A model generated the notes under the pieces. That model had not been told where the DNA came from. It saw nothing but the letters and a program-made list of their open reading frames with translations, and searched no databases. A stretch of DNA of 64,000 nt from Rhodococcoides fascians NBRC 12155 = LMG 3623 (GTDB taxonomy: Bacteria > Actinomycetota > Actinomycetes > Mycobacteriales > Mycobacteriaceae). A program made the position numbers and the translations under genes. Location: NCBI RefSeq assembly GCF_001894785.1, contig NZ_BCWW01000018.1, positions 1 to 64,000 on the forward strand. The letters run 5' to 3'. The stretch's first letter is position 1, and each line of letters begins with the position of its first letter. Positions 53,147 through 62,508 of this stretch are shown here, piece by piece.

Positions 53147-54511
53147 ATGGCCAACGAGGCCACTTCGACCGCTGGTTCGTCTCGTGCGAACCCGCCGGTC
53201 TCGTCTCCCGCAGCCACCCGTCGCGCCGTCTACAACACACTTCGTGGGTCGTCGGGCAACCTCGTCGAGTGGTACGACGTGTACGTCTACACCGTCTTCG
53301 CGACGTATTTCGAGAATCAGTTCTTCGATTCGGCGGACAAGAATTCGACCATCTACGTCTACGGGATCTTCGCGGTCACGTTCCTGATGCGTCCGGTCGG
53401 TTCGTGGTTCTTCGGACGCTACGCAGACCGGAACGGTCGCCGAGCTGCACTGACATTCAGCGTCTCGCTGATGGCGGCCTGCTCGATGGTCATCGCGTTC
53501 ACCCCCGGCCGGGAGAGCATCGGTGTATGGGCCGCGGTCATTCTGATTCTGTGCCGTCTGGTGCAGGGCTTCGCCACCGGTGGTGAGTACGGAGCGTCGG
53601 CGACATACATGTCCGAGGCCGCCACTCGTGAGCGTCGCGGATTCTTCTCCTCGTTCCAGTACGTCACGCTGATCGGCGGCCACGTTCTGGCGCAGGTCAC
53701 GCTGCTGCTCATGCAGGTCTTCTTCGAGCGGGAGCAGATCGAGGACTTCGGTTGGCGCATAGCGTTCTTCATCGGTGGCGTCGCCGCAGTGGTTGTCTTC
53801 TGGCTGCGCCGCAGCATGGACGAGTCGTTGACCAAGGATCAGCTCGAGGCAGTTCGTAGCGGTGCCGATCAGGCGTCCGGATCTCTCAAGGAATTGGTCG
53901 GAAAGCACTGGCGCGCTCTGCTGATCTGTTTCATGGTGACCGCCGGTGGCACCATCGCGTTCTACACCTACAGCGTCAATGCACCCTCGATGATCAAGGC
54001 AGCGTACGAGGACCGCGGAATGACCGGGACCTGGATCAACCTGTTCGGGCTGATCTTCCTGATGTTGCTGCAGCCCATCGGCGGCTTGATCAGCGACAAG
54101 GTGGGACGCAAGCCTCTGCTGGTCTTCTTCGGCGTCGGCGGCGTGCTCTACACCTACGTGCTCATCACGTATCTGCCGTCGGCGACGTCGGTGGTGCAGT
54201 CATTGGCGCTGGTCTGCGTCGGCTACGTCATCCTCACGGGCTACACCTCGATCAACGCGATCGTCAAAGCCGAATTGTTCCCCTCGCACATCCGCGCATT
54301 GGGAGTCGGCCTCGGGTACGCGCTGGCGAACTCTGCGTTCGGCGGTACCGCTCCGTTGATCTACCAGGCAGCGAAGAACGGTGGGCACGTCGGGTGGTTC
54401 ATTCTGTACGTGACCGTCGTCATCGGCATCTCGCTCCTGGTGTACATCTTCGTGCTGCGGAACAAGACCGAGACCGTCCTCGACAGGGAGCAGGGCAAGG
54501 CCTTCGCCTGA
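53147..54511 (+). CDS. MFS metabolite:proton symporter (KgtP-like)
   Basis: A 454-residue MFS permease of the metabolite:H+ symporter family: NLVEWYDVYVYTVFATYFENQFF in helix 1, the motif A loop FGRYADRNGRRAAL, RLVQGFATGGEYGASATYMSEAA in helix 4 and the second-half loop DKVGRKPLLVFFG. Relatives carry 2-oxoglutarate, citrate or other carboxylates. About 12 helices. It follows the kinase by 123 bp and is followed by the TAXI lipoprotein 16 bp later. The start is ATG 53147. Confidence 0.88.
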   Translation: MANEATSTAGSSRANPPVSSPAATRRAVYNTLRGSSGNLVEWYDVYVYTVFATYFENQFFDSADKNSTIYVYGIFAVTFLMRPVGSWFFGRYADRNGRRAALTFSVSLMAACSMVIAFTPGRESIGVWAAVILILCRLVQGFATGGEYGASATYMSEAATRERRGFFSSFQYVTLIGGHVLAQVTLLLMQVFFEREQIEDFGWRIAFFIGGVAAVVVFWLRRSMDESLTKDQLEAVRSGADQASGSLKELVGKHWRALLICFMVTAGGTIAFYTYSVNAPSMIKAAYEDRGMTGTWINLFGLIFLMLLQPIGGLISDKVGRKPLLVFFGVGGVLYTYVLITYLPSATSVVQSLALVCVGYVILTGYTSINAIVKAELFPSHIRALGVGLGYALANSAFGGTAPLIYQAAKNGGHVGWFILYVTVVIGISLLVYIFVLRNKTETVLDREQGKAFA

Positions 54512-54527
54512 CCTATGACGACTTACA

Positions 54528-55475
54528 GTGAGTGAGATGCTCCGGCCCGCTGCGTTGTTCTCTCGAAGAACAGCTCTGCGGGCCGGTGTCGTGTCGCTGA
54601 CCGCGGCGGCCATGGGAGCCTGCGCCACGGACCCGCCGATGCAACTTCGCCTGGCGGCGGGCGAGGTGGGTGGCTTCTTCTGGGAGTTCTCCGGCCTGCT
54701 GTCCGACGCGGCTGCCGGAATGTCGGAGGTCGAGGTAGTGCCGCTCACGACATCCGGTTCTCTCGACAACCTCGACGCCTTGATCTCCGGTCGTGCCGAA
54801 CTGGCGATGACGCTGATCGACGCCGCATACAGCCACCCGAGTACCGACCTGGCCGCGGTCGGATGTGTCTACGAGAACTACTTTCAGGTCGCTGTGCGGG
54901 CCGATTCGACCATCCTCGCAGCGAGCGATCTACGGGGACGACGAGTGAGTACCGGCGCGCCCGGATCGGGGGCGACGGTTCTCTCGCATCGGATCCTCGA
55001 CGCGGCCGGCGTCTCGGGACCGGATGCAGTTCGTGAAGTTCAATTGTCGATGAAGGCGGCAGCGACCGCGTTGTCCGACAACGAGATCGACGCGGTGATG
55101 TGGGCGGGTGGATTGCCGACCCCGGCTTTCGCCGACCCGAGTAGCGAGATCCGGTTGCTCGAACTGGGCAGTCTAGTTCCGAACCTGCGTCGGGCGTTCG
55201 GCACCGCGTACGAGGCGGTCCCGGTTCCGGCGAACGTGTACGGCTCGCACCCGGGGGTGACGACCGTCGGAATCCCGAATCTGCTGTTGGCCCACCCCGA
55301 TGTGCCGAACCGAGTTGTCGCCGCACTGGTGAGCGTTCTGCTCGACCGATCGTCGGCCCTGGTCCCCGGGCAAGCGATCGGCAGCCAATTTCTCGACGCA
55401 CGCTCACTGGTCATGACGGGCGGTATTCCTCTGCACCCCGGGGCCGAAGAGGAATACCGCGCTCGACACGGTTAG
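54528..55475 (+). CDS. TAXI-family lipoprotein (TRAP-type binding protein without TRAP permease)
   Basis: A 315-residue solute-binding protein of the TAXI group. It has a twin-arginine-like signal (FSRRTALRAG) with a lipobox MGAC (Cys32), so it is probably exported by Tat and lipid-anchored outside the membrane. The fold is supported by the opening LRLAAGEVGGFFWEFSG, DNLDALISGRAELAMT, LRGRRVSTGAPGSGATVLSHRIL and AVMWAGGLPTPAF. No DctQ/DctM-type TRAP membrane genes lie nearby. Instead it adjoins an MFS symporter and a two-component system, suggesting a role in sensing or in delivering substrate to the kinase or symporter. GTG 54528 is used; ATG 54537 is possible. Confidence 0.85.
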   Translation: MSEMLRPAALFSRRTALRAGVVSLTAAAMGACATDPPMQLRLAAGEVGGFFWEFSGLLSDAAAGMSEVEVVPLTTSGSLDNLDALISGRAELAMTLIDAAYSHPSTDLAAVGCVYENYFQVAVRADSTILAASDLRGRRVSTGAPGSGATVLSHRILDAAGVSGPDAVREVQLSMKAAATALSDNEIDAVMWAGGLPTPAFADPSSEIRLLELGSLVPNLRRAFGTAYEAVPVPANVYGSHPGVTTVGIPNLLLAHPDVPNRVVAALVSVLLDRSSALVPGQAIGSQFLDARSLVMTGGIPLHPGAEEEYRARHG

Positions 55476-55493
55476 ACGGCGGGCACTACCAGC

Positions 55494-56978
55494 TCACAAC
55501 CTCGCTGCGAGTCGGTGGTACGCCGCGTTCCATCGGAGAGTCTGCTGGAACCCACGCGTCGTGGTGCCGGAATCGATGGCGAGCAGCTCGACACCGATCA
55601 TGTCCGAGAATGCCTCCAGCACAGGCAGACCGATGGCGGTACTCAACACCGTGTGGTGGGGTGCGCCTGCGGTCAACCACGATTCGGCCGACACCGACAG
55701 TGAGGGCTGCGGTTCCCACACTGCGCATGCCACGGGTAGTTTCGGCAGCGCCTCGTCGGGCTCGACCACGTCGATCACGTTGGCCGTCAATCGGAATCGC
55801 TCACCGACGTCGGACAGTCCGACGACGACGCCATGCCCCGGATCGGCCGTGAATCGCAGCCGCACCGGATCCTCGCGGCCGCCGATCGAGAGTGGATGAA
55901 TTTCCAGTGTCGGACGAGACGTCGTGATGGACGGGCACACCTCCAGCATGTGTGCACCGAGGATCTTCTCCTCACCGGGGACGAGGTGGTAGGTGTAGTC
56001 CTCCATGAAGGACGTACCGCCCTCCAGTCCCTCGGCCATGACCTTCATGCCGCGCAACAACATCGACGTCTTCCAGTCGCCCTCGCCGCCGAAGCCGTAA
56101 CCGTCGGCCATCAGTCGCTGCACCGCCAATCCTGGCAACTGACGCAGGCCGCCGAGGTCCTCGAAATTGGTGGTGAACGCCTTGAACCCGCCGTCGGTGA
56201 GGAACTGCCGCATTCCCGCTTCGACGCGTGCGCCGTAGCGGAGGGAGTCGTGACGATCCCCGTCCTTGTCGAGGCTCGGTGAGAGGTCGTAGAGCGACCG
56301 ATACTCGTCGACTAGTTCCGAGACGGCCGACTCGCTGACGCTGTCGACAACGTCCACGAGATCATTGACGCCGTAGGTGTTCACGGAGACGCCGAAGCGC
56401 AGCTGTGCCTCCACCTTGTCGCCTTCGGTCACTGCGACGTCGCGCATGTTGTCGCCGAAGCGGGCCAGTTTCAGCGAACGCAATTCGGCCCGGCCGAGTG
56501 CCGCGCGCGCCCACTGTTCCGCCCGCGTCCGTACCGACGGATTGTCGACGTGGCCCGCGATGGTGGTGCGCAGTACGCCGACCCTGGACTCGATGTGCCC
56601 GAACTCGCGATCACCGTGCGCAGCCTGGTTCAGATTCATGAACTCCATGTCGATCGTGGACCAGGGCAACGACATTCCGGCCTGCGTGTGCAGGTGCAGC
56701 AGTGGAACATCGAGCGCGTCCAGGCCTGCGATCCACATCTTGGCCGGCGAGAAAGTGTGCATCCAGGTGACGACGCCGATGCAGTCCTCGGCGGCGTTGG
56801 CCTCCCGCATGCACCGCAGGATCGCGGACGCGTCGAGCAGCACCGGCTTCCAGACGACGGATACCGGCAGTGCGCCGTCGAGTTTGTCTGCGATCTCCCG
56901 TGATTGGACTGCCACCTGCTCGAGCGTCTCGGGACCGTAGAGGCCTTGACTGCCGGTGAGAAACCATACTTCGGACAT
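55494..56978 (-). CDS. araA: L-arabinose isomerase
   Basis: Converts L-arabinose to L-ribulose in the cytoplasm. The 494-residue product is the normal size for AraA and has its start [20 protein letters not shown] and the family blocks [26 protein letters not shown] and the metal-binding Glu/His region ([21 protein letters not shown]). It is the last gene of a seven-gene operon, 36 bp after araD, and convergent with the TAXI gene (18 bp). Confidence 0.96.
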   Translation of the reverse strand: MSEVWFLTGSQGLYGPETLEQVAVQSREIADKLDGALPVSVVWKPVLLDASAILRCMREANAAEDCIGVVTWMHTFSPAKMWIAGLDALDVPLLHLHTQAGMSLPWSTIDMEFMNLNQAAHGDREFGHIESRVGVLRTTIAGHVDNPSVRTRAEQWARAALGRAELRSLKLARFGDNMRDVAVTEGDKVEAQLRFGVSVNTYGVNDLVDVVDSVSESAVSELVDEYRSLYDLSPSLDKDGDRHDSLRYGARVEAGMRQFLTDGGFKAFTTNFEDLGGLRQLPGLAVQRLMADGYGFGGEGDWKTSMLLRGMKVMAEGLEGGTSFMEDYTYHLVPGEEKILGAHMLEVCPSITTSRPTLEIHPLSIGGREDPVRLRFTADPGHGVVVGLSDVGERFRLTANVIDVVEPDEALPKLPVACAVWEPQPSLSVSAESWLTAGAPHHTVLSTAIGLPVLEAFSDMIGVELLAIDSGTTTRGFQQTLRWNAAYHRLAARL

Positions 56979-57014
56979 GGAGAATGTACCTTCCGTGGAA
57001 AAATGTGGCGCTGA

Positions 57015-57692
57015 TCAGCGCTGGCCGTAGACGTTCTGGTAGCGGTCGTAGAGTGCGTCGACCGACGCGCGGGGGATGGGAAGCGGTTGTCCCAGTTGAT
57101 ATGACAGGTGCACCGATCGGGCCACGTCCTCGCACATGACCGCCGCTTTCACCGCAGATCGGGCCGACGAGCCCACCGCGAAGACGCCGTGGTTCTGCAT
57201 GAGTATTGCCGGAGAGCGGCTGTCGGCGAGGGTGTCGACGATGCCGCGCCCGATCGAGTCGTCGCCGATCACGGCGAACGGACCCACCGGGATGTCGCCG
57301 CCGAATTCGTCGGCGCACATCGTGGTCACGACCGGAATGGGTTCTCCGCGCGCGGCCCACGCCACCGCGTAGGGCGAATGAGTGTGCACCACACCGTTGA
57401 TGTGGTCGAGGTGCCGATAGACGTAGGCCTGCGCCTCGGTGTCCGAGGACGGCGCGTGGTCTCCTTCGACCACTCGACCGTGCAGATCGCACACCACCAT
57501 GTTGCCCGGTGTCAGGTCGTCGTAGGAGACGCCGCTCGGCTTGATGACCATGAGGTCTCGACCGGGAACGCGCGCGGACACGTTGCCCGCCGTCCACACG
57601 ACCAACCCGTAGCGCACCAATTCCGCGTGCAGTGCGCACACGTCCTTGCGAATCTCCTCGACGATCTCGCGAACATCGTCGACAACTGTCAT
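57015..57692 (-). CDS. araD: L-ribulose-5-phosphate 4-epimerase
   Basis: Converts L-ribulose 5-phosphate to D-xylulose 5-phosphate. The 225-residue class II aldolase-fold protein has LVVWTAGNVSAR, the phosphate/substrate loop IKPSGVSYDDL, zinc ligands in VVHTHSPYAVAWA and the downstream His in MQNHGVFAVG. It overlaps the araB stop (ATGA), supporting one operon. Length is normal. The class also contains fuculose-phosphate aldolase, but araA and araB define this as AraD. Confidence 0.94.
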   Translation of the reverse strand: MTVVDDVREIVEEIRKDVCALHAELVRYGLVVWTAGNVSARVPGRDLMVIKPSGVSYDDLTPGNMVVCDLHGRVVEGDHAPSSDTEAQAYVYRHLDHINGVVHTHSPYAVAWAARGEPIPVVTTMCADEFGGDIPVGPFAVIGDDSIGRGIVDTLADSRSPAILMQNHGVFAVGSSARSAVKAAVMCEDVARSVHLSYQLGQPLPIPRASVDALYDRYQNVYGQR

Positions 57693-59362
57693 TTCGCTTC
57701 CAGCTTCCTCGTCAGGGCTGCGCGACGCAGTGATCGCAGCCGGCGCATGGTCGGTACGTCCCGACCGAAGCGATCGTGCAGTTCCAGGTAGATCTCGTAC
57801 AGCGAGTCGTATGCCTCCGAGCGGGACTCGTCCGGAACGAACGCACCGCGGCGAACCTTGCCCATCGATTTCGACGCCACCGGCACGTCCGGGTAGCAGC
57901 CTGCGGCCACTGCCGCGTGGATGGCGGAGCCCAATGCGGGGCCCTGTGCGGACGCGATGACGGACAACGGCATTCGTAGCACGTCGGCGTAGATCTGCAT
58001 CAGCAGTGGGTTGCGGGCCAGACCTCCCGCCACGACGAATTCTTCGACGGGAACGCCGCTGTCGCGGAACGTCTCGACGATGACGCGGGTGCCGAATGCC
58101 GTTGCCTCGAGCAGTGCGCGGTAGGTGTCCTCGGGCCGCGTCGCAAGCGTCGATCCGATGACCAGGCCGGACAGTTCGTGATCGACCAGGATCGACCGAT
58201 TGCCGCTGTGCCAGTCGAGCGCGACCAGACCGTGCTCGCCCACCTCTTGGGCCGACGCGAGCCGCGTCAGGTATTCGTGCACGGACTCGCCTGCGGCAGT
58301 TGCCGCTTCACTGTAGGACGCGGGAACTCCGGTGCGGGTGAACCACCCGAAGATGTCGCCGACCCCGCTCTGGCCCGCCTCGTACCCGTACGACCCCGCG
58401 ACGATGCCGCCGTCGACGACGCCGCACATACCCGGAACGTCGTTCAACACGGTCGAACTCATGACGTGGCAGGTGGATGTTCCCATGATGGCGACCATGC
58501 GGCCCGATTCGACGGCACCCGCAGCCGGGGCCGTGACGTGCGCATCCACGTTTCCGACCGCGACGGCTATGCCCTCGGGCAATCCCGTCCATGCCGCGGC
58601 CTCGGCGGTCAACGTGCCTGCACGCGAGCCCAATTCGCCCAGTGGTTGGTCGAGCTTCTCGGCTACGAACCCACCGAACCCGGGCGCGAGCTCGGTGAGG
58701 AAATCGACGGAAGGGTACTTGCCGTCCTGATAGATGCCCTTGTATCCCGCGGTGCAGGCATTACGCACGTAGTTTCCGCACAGTTGCCAGACGATCCAGT
58801 CGGCCGCCTCGACCCACCGGTCCATGGCCTCGTAGATCTCGGCGTCCTCCTCGTGAATCTGCAGCGCCTTGGCGAATTCCCATTCCGAGGAGATCAAGCC
58901 GCCGTAGCGGGGGAGCCAGCTCTCACCGCGACGGGCGGCCAGTTCGTTGATCCGGTCGGCCTGTCCCTGCGCCGCATGGTGTTTCCACAGCTTGACGTAT
59001 GCGTGTGGGCGATCGACGAACCGCGGGTCTTCGCTGAGCGGCGTGCCGTCCGCGTAGGTCGGCACCATGGTGCATGCGGTGAAGTCGGTCCCGATGCCCA
59101 CCACCTGCTCCGGCGCGATGCCCGCGGCGGCCATCGCAGCGGGGACGGCGCGGCGTAGGACGTCGCGATAGTCGTCCGGCACCTGCAGAGCCCACGCGTC
59201 GGGAAGTCGCACGGTACTGCCGGGCAGGGTCTCCTCGAGTACGGCGTGGCTGTATTCGTGTACGGCAGATGCAATTTCGGCACCATCGGACACACGGACG
59301 ACTACGGCACGGCCGGAGAGAGTGCCGTAGTCCACTCCTACCGTGTAGCGGTCATTGGACAT
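57689..59362 (-). CDS. araB: L-ribulokinase
   Basis: Phosphorylates L-ribulose. The 557-residue product is a FGGY-family kinase with VGVDYGTLSGRAVVV (ATP/phosphate loop 1), GIGTDFTACTMVPTYADG, GYKGIYQDGKYPS, the adenosine motif (VVAGGLARNPLLMQIYADVL) and GPALGSAIHAAVAAG. The start at 59362 (MSNDRYTVG) follows AAGGAG; the extra eight codons upstream have no site. It overlaps LacI by 11 bp and araD by 4 bp. Confidence 0.95.
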   Translation of the reverse strand: MSNDRYTVGVDYGTLSGRAVVVRVSDGAEIASAVHEYSHAVLEETLPGSTVRLPDAWALQVPDDYRDVLRRAVPAAMAAAGIAPEQVVGIGTDFTACTMVPTYADGTPLSEDPRFVDRPHAYVKLWKHHAAQGQADRINELAARRGESWLPRYGGLISSEWEFAKALQIHEEDAEIYEAMDRWVEAADWIVWQLCGNYVRNACTAGYKGIYQDGKYPSVDFLTELAPGFGGFVAEKLDQPLGELGSRAGTLTAEAAAWTGLPEGIAVAVGNVDAHVTAPAAGAVESGRMVAIMGTSTCHVMSSTVLNDVPGMCGVVDGGIVAGSYGYEAGQSGVGDIFGWFTRTGVPASYSEAATAAGESVHEYLTRLASAQEVGEHGLVALDWHSGNRSILVDHELSGLVIGSTLATRPEDTYRALLEATAFGTRVIVETFRDSGVPVEEFVVAGGLARNPLLMQIYADVLRMPLSVIASAQGPALGSAIHAAVAAGCYPDVPVASKSMGKVRRGAFVPDESRSEAYDSLYEIYLELHDRFGRDVPTMRRLRSLRRAALTRKLEAK

Positions 59363-60413
59363 GCGATTCTCCTTGTTGCGGTGCAACGGTTGTGGACGGT
59401 TTCGGTGCAGTGGTGCTGGACGATCGAACGACGAGTTCAGGATCGATGGACGCCTCGGGTGCGGCAGTGTTGTCCAGTGCCGCGCGCAGGACGTCGATTG
59501 CGCGTCTGCCGACTTCGGTGAAGTCCTGGCGGACCGTCGTCAGTGGTGGGATCAGGAAAGCAGCCTCGGGGATGTCGTCGAATCCGACGACGGCGAAGTC
59601 CTCGGGCACACGGCGGCCGCTCTCGTGGAAGGCGCGCAGCAAGCCGAGGGCCATCTGGTCGTTGGCGCAGAACGCGGCCGTGACGGTGTGGTCCTCGGCG
59701 AGGCGGAGCCCGTTCTCGTAGCCGCTGCGTGCGGACCAGTCGCCGCGGAGGACCGGTGTCCACGCCAGCCCGGCCTCGTCGAGCGCATCCTGCCACCCTT
59801 GTTCACGGCCGCGAGATTCGGTCCATCCCTGCGGGCCGGACAGATGCACGATGCGTTGGTGACCTGCCTCGATCAGGTGTCGGGTGGCCAACCGAGCGCC
59901 GCCGATCTGATCGATGCCCACGGTCCAGGTCGAGGTGGAGGGGTCACCTTCGACTACCACGACGGGAACGACGGACTCCTCGGATCGAGCCGCTGCCACA
60001 GCGTCGTCGGTGGCGGCGATCAACACGATGCCCTCGACGCCCTGGTCGTGCAGGTGATGCAGTGCGCCGACGAGTTCGTCGTGTGTCAGCGTTGCGAGAC
60101 TGACTGCGCTGACGGAGAATCCGGCATCACGTGCCGCGCTCTGCACGGTGCGATGCGTGGTGCTCGGCCCCCAGAACCCGCCTTTGGAGCCGATGATTCC
60201 GATCGACGCGGAGCGTTTGGTGACCAGTGCCCTGGCGGCACGATTGGGACGATAGCCCAGTTGGTCGATGGCATTCTGTACCCGGTCGCGGGTTTCGGGG
60301 CGTAAGTTGTTCTGACCGTTGATGACCCGCGAGACCGTCTGATGGGATACCCCGGCCAATCGGGCGACGTCGGTCATGACCGGTGCCTTACCGTCGATCC
60401 CTGTGTTGGTCAC
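59352..60413 (-). CDS. LacI-family transcriptional regulator of the ara operon
   Basis: A 353-residue repressor with an N-terminal LacI helix-turn-helix (MTDVARLAGVSHQTVSRVING) and a periplasmic-binding-like sugar domain (ASIGIIGSKGGFWGPS to VVGFDDIPEAAFL). The GTG at 60413 overlaps the permease stop (GTGA), and the end overlaps araB by 11 bp, so the regulator lies inside the operon it probably controls. Longer in-frame extensions to 61655 are shadow sequence of the permease. L-arabinose or a derivative is the likely effector. Confidence 0.9.
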   Translation of the reverse strand: MTNTGIDGKAPVMTDVARLAGVSHQTVSRVINGQNNLRPETRDRVQNAIDQLGYRPNRAARALVTKRSASIGIIGSKGGFWGPSTTHRTVQSAARDAGFSVSAVSLATLTHDELVGALHHLHDQGVEGIVLIAATDDAVAAARSEESVVPVVVVEGDPSTSTWTVGIDQIGGARLATRHLIEAGHQRIVHLSGPQGWTESRGREQGWQDALDEAGLAWTPVLRGDWSARSGYENGLRLAEDHTVTAAFCANDQMALGLLRAFHESGRRVPEDFAVVGFDDIPEAAFLIPPLTTVRQDFTEVGRRAIDVLRAALDNTAAPEASIDPELVVRSSSTTAPKPSTTVAPQQGESHVQ

Positions 60414-61447
60414 CTCTTTCTCGCCGTCAGCAGACGTTGGGCGAGAACGAACACCAGGAGCAGCACTCCGATCGTGATTCGCGTCCACCACGAGCTCAGG
60501 GTTCCGTCGAAGGCGATGAAAGTCTGTATGGCACCGAGGATCAGGACTCCCACCAGCGAGCCGAGGACGTACCCGCGCCCGCCGGTGAGCAGCGTTCCGC
60601 CGATCACCACCGCGGCGATGGCGTCGAGCTCCATGCCGACGGCGTTGAGGCTGTAGCCCGACAGTGCGTAGAAGGAGAACAGTAGGCCGGCGAGCGCCGC
60701 GCAGAATCCGCTGATCGTGTAGACGCCGACTTTCACGGCCGCCACCTTGAGCCCCATCAGCAGCGCGGACGCCTCGTTGCCACCGATGCCGTAGACCGAA
60801 CGTCCGAAACGAGTGCAGGCCAACACGTATGCAGCAATCGCCACCGTGGCCAGCGCGATCACCACGCTCCAGGTGATGGTGTAGCCGCCGGGAAGTTCGA
60901 TGACGGCGAATGCGATCGAGGAGAACGTGTCGTCGGTGATCGGGATCGACTCGACACCGATCATGTAGCACAGGCCCCGGGCGAGGAACATCCCCGCGAG
61001 TGTGGCGACGAACGGCTGAATCTGCAGATAGTGGATGAGGGCACCCATGACGGTGCCGAGCACGGCACCGCACAGCAACACCACGGCCATGACCAGCAGC
61101 GGTGGCCAGCCCAATTGCAGTGTGCGCGCGGCGATCATCGTCGAGAGTGCGACGACGGACCCGACGGAGAGATCGATTCCGCCGGTGAGGATGACGAAGG
61201 TCATCCCTACCGCGAGGACCATGAGGAACGAGTTGTCGATCAGCAGTGACAGGAACACCTGTGGATCGGCGAAGCCGCTGTAGCGGAATTCGCCGAGTCC
61301 GAACAGACCGACGAACAGCGCGAACGTGGCGATGACCGGCAGAAACCGAGACGGTGGGGAGTACCGCTTCACGCGGTCCCAGGTCGAGGGCGCGGGGCCC
61401 GGTGCTGCCGCGGTAGTCGTGGGGGGAGCAGTCATGAGGTCGCTCAC
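60410..61447 (-). CDS. Sugar ABC transporter permease (YjfF-like)
   Basis: A 345-residue membrane protein of the ribose/galactofuranose-type permease family, about 8-10 helices. Family blocks: MVLAVGMTFVILTGGIDLSVGSVVAL, RGLCYMIGVESIPI, YGIGGNEASALLMGLKV and LDAIAAVVIGGTLLTGGRG. It lacks an ATPase domain. The GTG at 61447 overlaps the stop of the other permease gene. The pair of permeases with one ATPase resembles the YtfR-YtfT-YjfF set, which takes up galactofuranose in E. coli; here the ara genes suggest L-arabinose, probably in furanose form. Confidence 0.9.
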   Translation of the reverse strand: MSDLMTAPPTTTAAAPGPAPSTWDRVKRYSPPSRFLPVIATFALFVGLFGLGEFRYSGFADPQVFLSLLIDNSFLMVLAVGMTFVILTGGIDLSVGSVVALSTMIAARTLQLGWPPLLVMAVVLLCGAVLGTVMGALIHYLQIQPFVATLAGMFLARGLCYMIGVESIPITDDTFSSIAFAVIELPGGYTITWSVVIALATVAIAAYVLACTRFGRSVYGIGGNEASALLMGLKVAAVKVGVYTISGFCAALAGLLFSFYALSGYSLNAVGMELDAIAAVVIGGTLLTGGRGYVLGSLVGVLILGAIQTFIAFDGTLSSWWTRITIGVLLLVFVLAQRLLTARKR

Positions 61448-62508
61448 GGTCGTACCGCCTTGGTGGAGTCGGTGCGGAACCACGTCCGCAGTGATGCGCG
61501 GGCTCGTGGTGATTGCAACAGGCAGACCACGATGATGACGACCGCTTTGAACAGGTAGTTGGCCTCGGAGGGGATACCGACATTGGTGATGGTGCGCGTG
61601 AGTGTGCCGATGAGCAGGGCACCGACGACGGTGCCGGCGATGGAGAATCGACCACCGGTCAGAGCAGTACCGCCGATGACGACAGCGAGGATGGCGTCGA
61701 GCTCGATCCACTGGCCCAGACTGTTCGCGTTCACCGAGTTGGTGTTCGCAGCGATGATCAGACCGGCCATTCCCGAGCACACCGCGGCGAACACGTAGAC
61801 CGTCCAAACAATCGTCCGCGACTGGACACCGGCCAATCTGCTTGCCTCCGGGTTGATTCCGACGGCTTCGACGAGCATCCCCAGTGCGGTCCGCCGGGTC
61901 AACAGTGCGGTTGCTGCCACGACCACGAGAGCGATGATCAGGGCCAGTGGAAGTCCGAGAAGCGTCCCCGACGCGAGCGTGCTGAAAGCCGGGTTGTTGA
62001 CGGTCGTGATGTTTCCGTCGGTGATCAACATGGCCAGGCCACGACCGGCGACCATCAGAATGAGCGTCGCGATGATGGGTTGAATCCCGAAGACCGACAC
62101 CAGAAGGCCGTTCCACAGACCCAGCAACAGACATGCTCCCAGTGCCCAGACAACAGCCATGATCATCGTCGTGGTGGCACCCTCGTCCGGGGCCGCGACG
62201 ATGCGAGTACACGCCACGGCGGCAGCGATGACTGCCACCGCGCCGACGGAGAGGTCGATGCCGCGGGTCGCCACCACCAGCGTCATGCCGACGGCCACCA
62301 GAATGAGCGGTGCGGAGTTGCGTGCGATATCGACGATATTTCCGAACAGGCCACCGTTCTCGATTCGAATGTCGAGGAAGTCCGGTGTCACAACGACATT
62401 GACGACGATCAGAGCTATCAGAGCCAGCAGCGGCCAGACGACCGGCTGGGCGAGGGCGGCACGTGCGCGAGCGGGCGCGCCGGCCGATGGTTCGAGGGTT
62501 TCGGTCAT
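61444..62508 (-). CDS. Sugar ABC transporter permease (YtfT-like)
   Basis: A 354-residue permease of the same family as its neighbour, with LILVAVGMTLVVATRGIDLSVGAVAVI, MLVEAVGINPEASRLAG and LDAILAVVIGGTALTGGRFSIAG. The ATG at 62508 overlaps the stop of the ATP-binding gene (ATGA), and the stop overlaps the next permease (GTGA). Together with it, forms a heterodimeric channel. Highly hydrophobic throughout with no signal peptide. Confidence 0.9.
   Translation of the reverse strand: MTETLEPSAGAPARARAALAQPVVWPLLALIALIVVNVVVTPDFLDIRIENGGLFGNIVDIARNSAPLILVAVGMTLVVATRGIDLSVGAVAVIAAAVACTRIVAAPDEGATTTMIMAVVWALGACLLLGLWNGLLVSVFGIQPIIATLILMVAGRGLAMLITDGNITTVNNPAFSTLASGTLLGLPLALIIALVVVAATALLTRRTALGMLVEAVGINPEASRLAGVQSRTIVWTVYVFAAVCSGMAGLIIAANTNSVNANSLGQWIELDAILAVVIGGTALTGGRFSIAGTVVGALLIGTLTRTITNVGIPSEANYLFKAVVIIVVCLLQSPRARASLRTWFRTDSTKAVRP

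Noticed and set aside
60414-61655. N-terminal extension of the LacI regulator
   Set aside because: It is antiparallel-free shadow sequence in another frame of the permease gene; the GTG at 60413 has a ribosome-binding site and overlaps the permease stop as usual in this operon.
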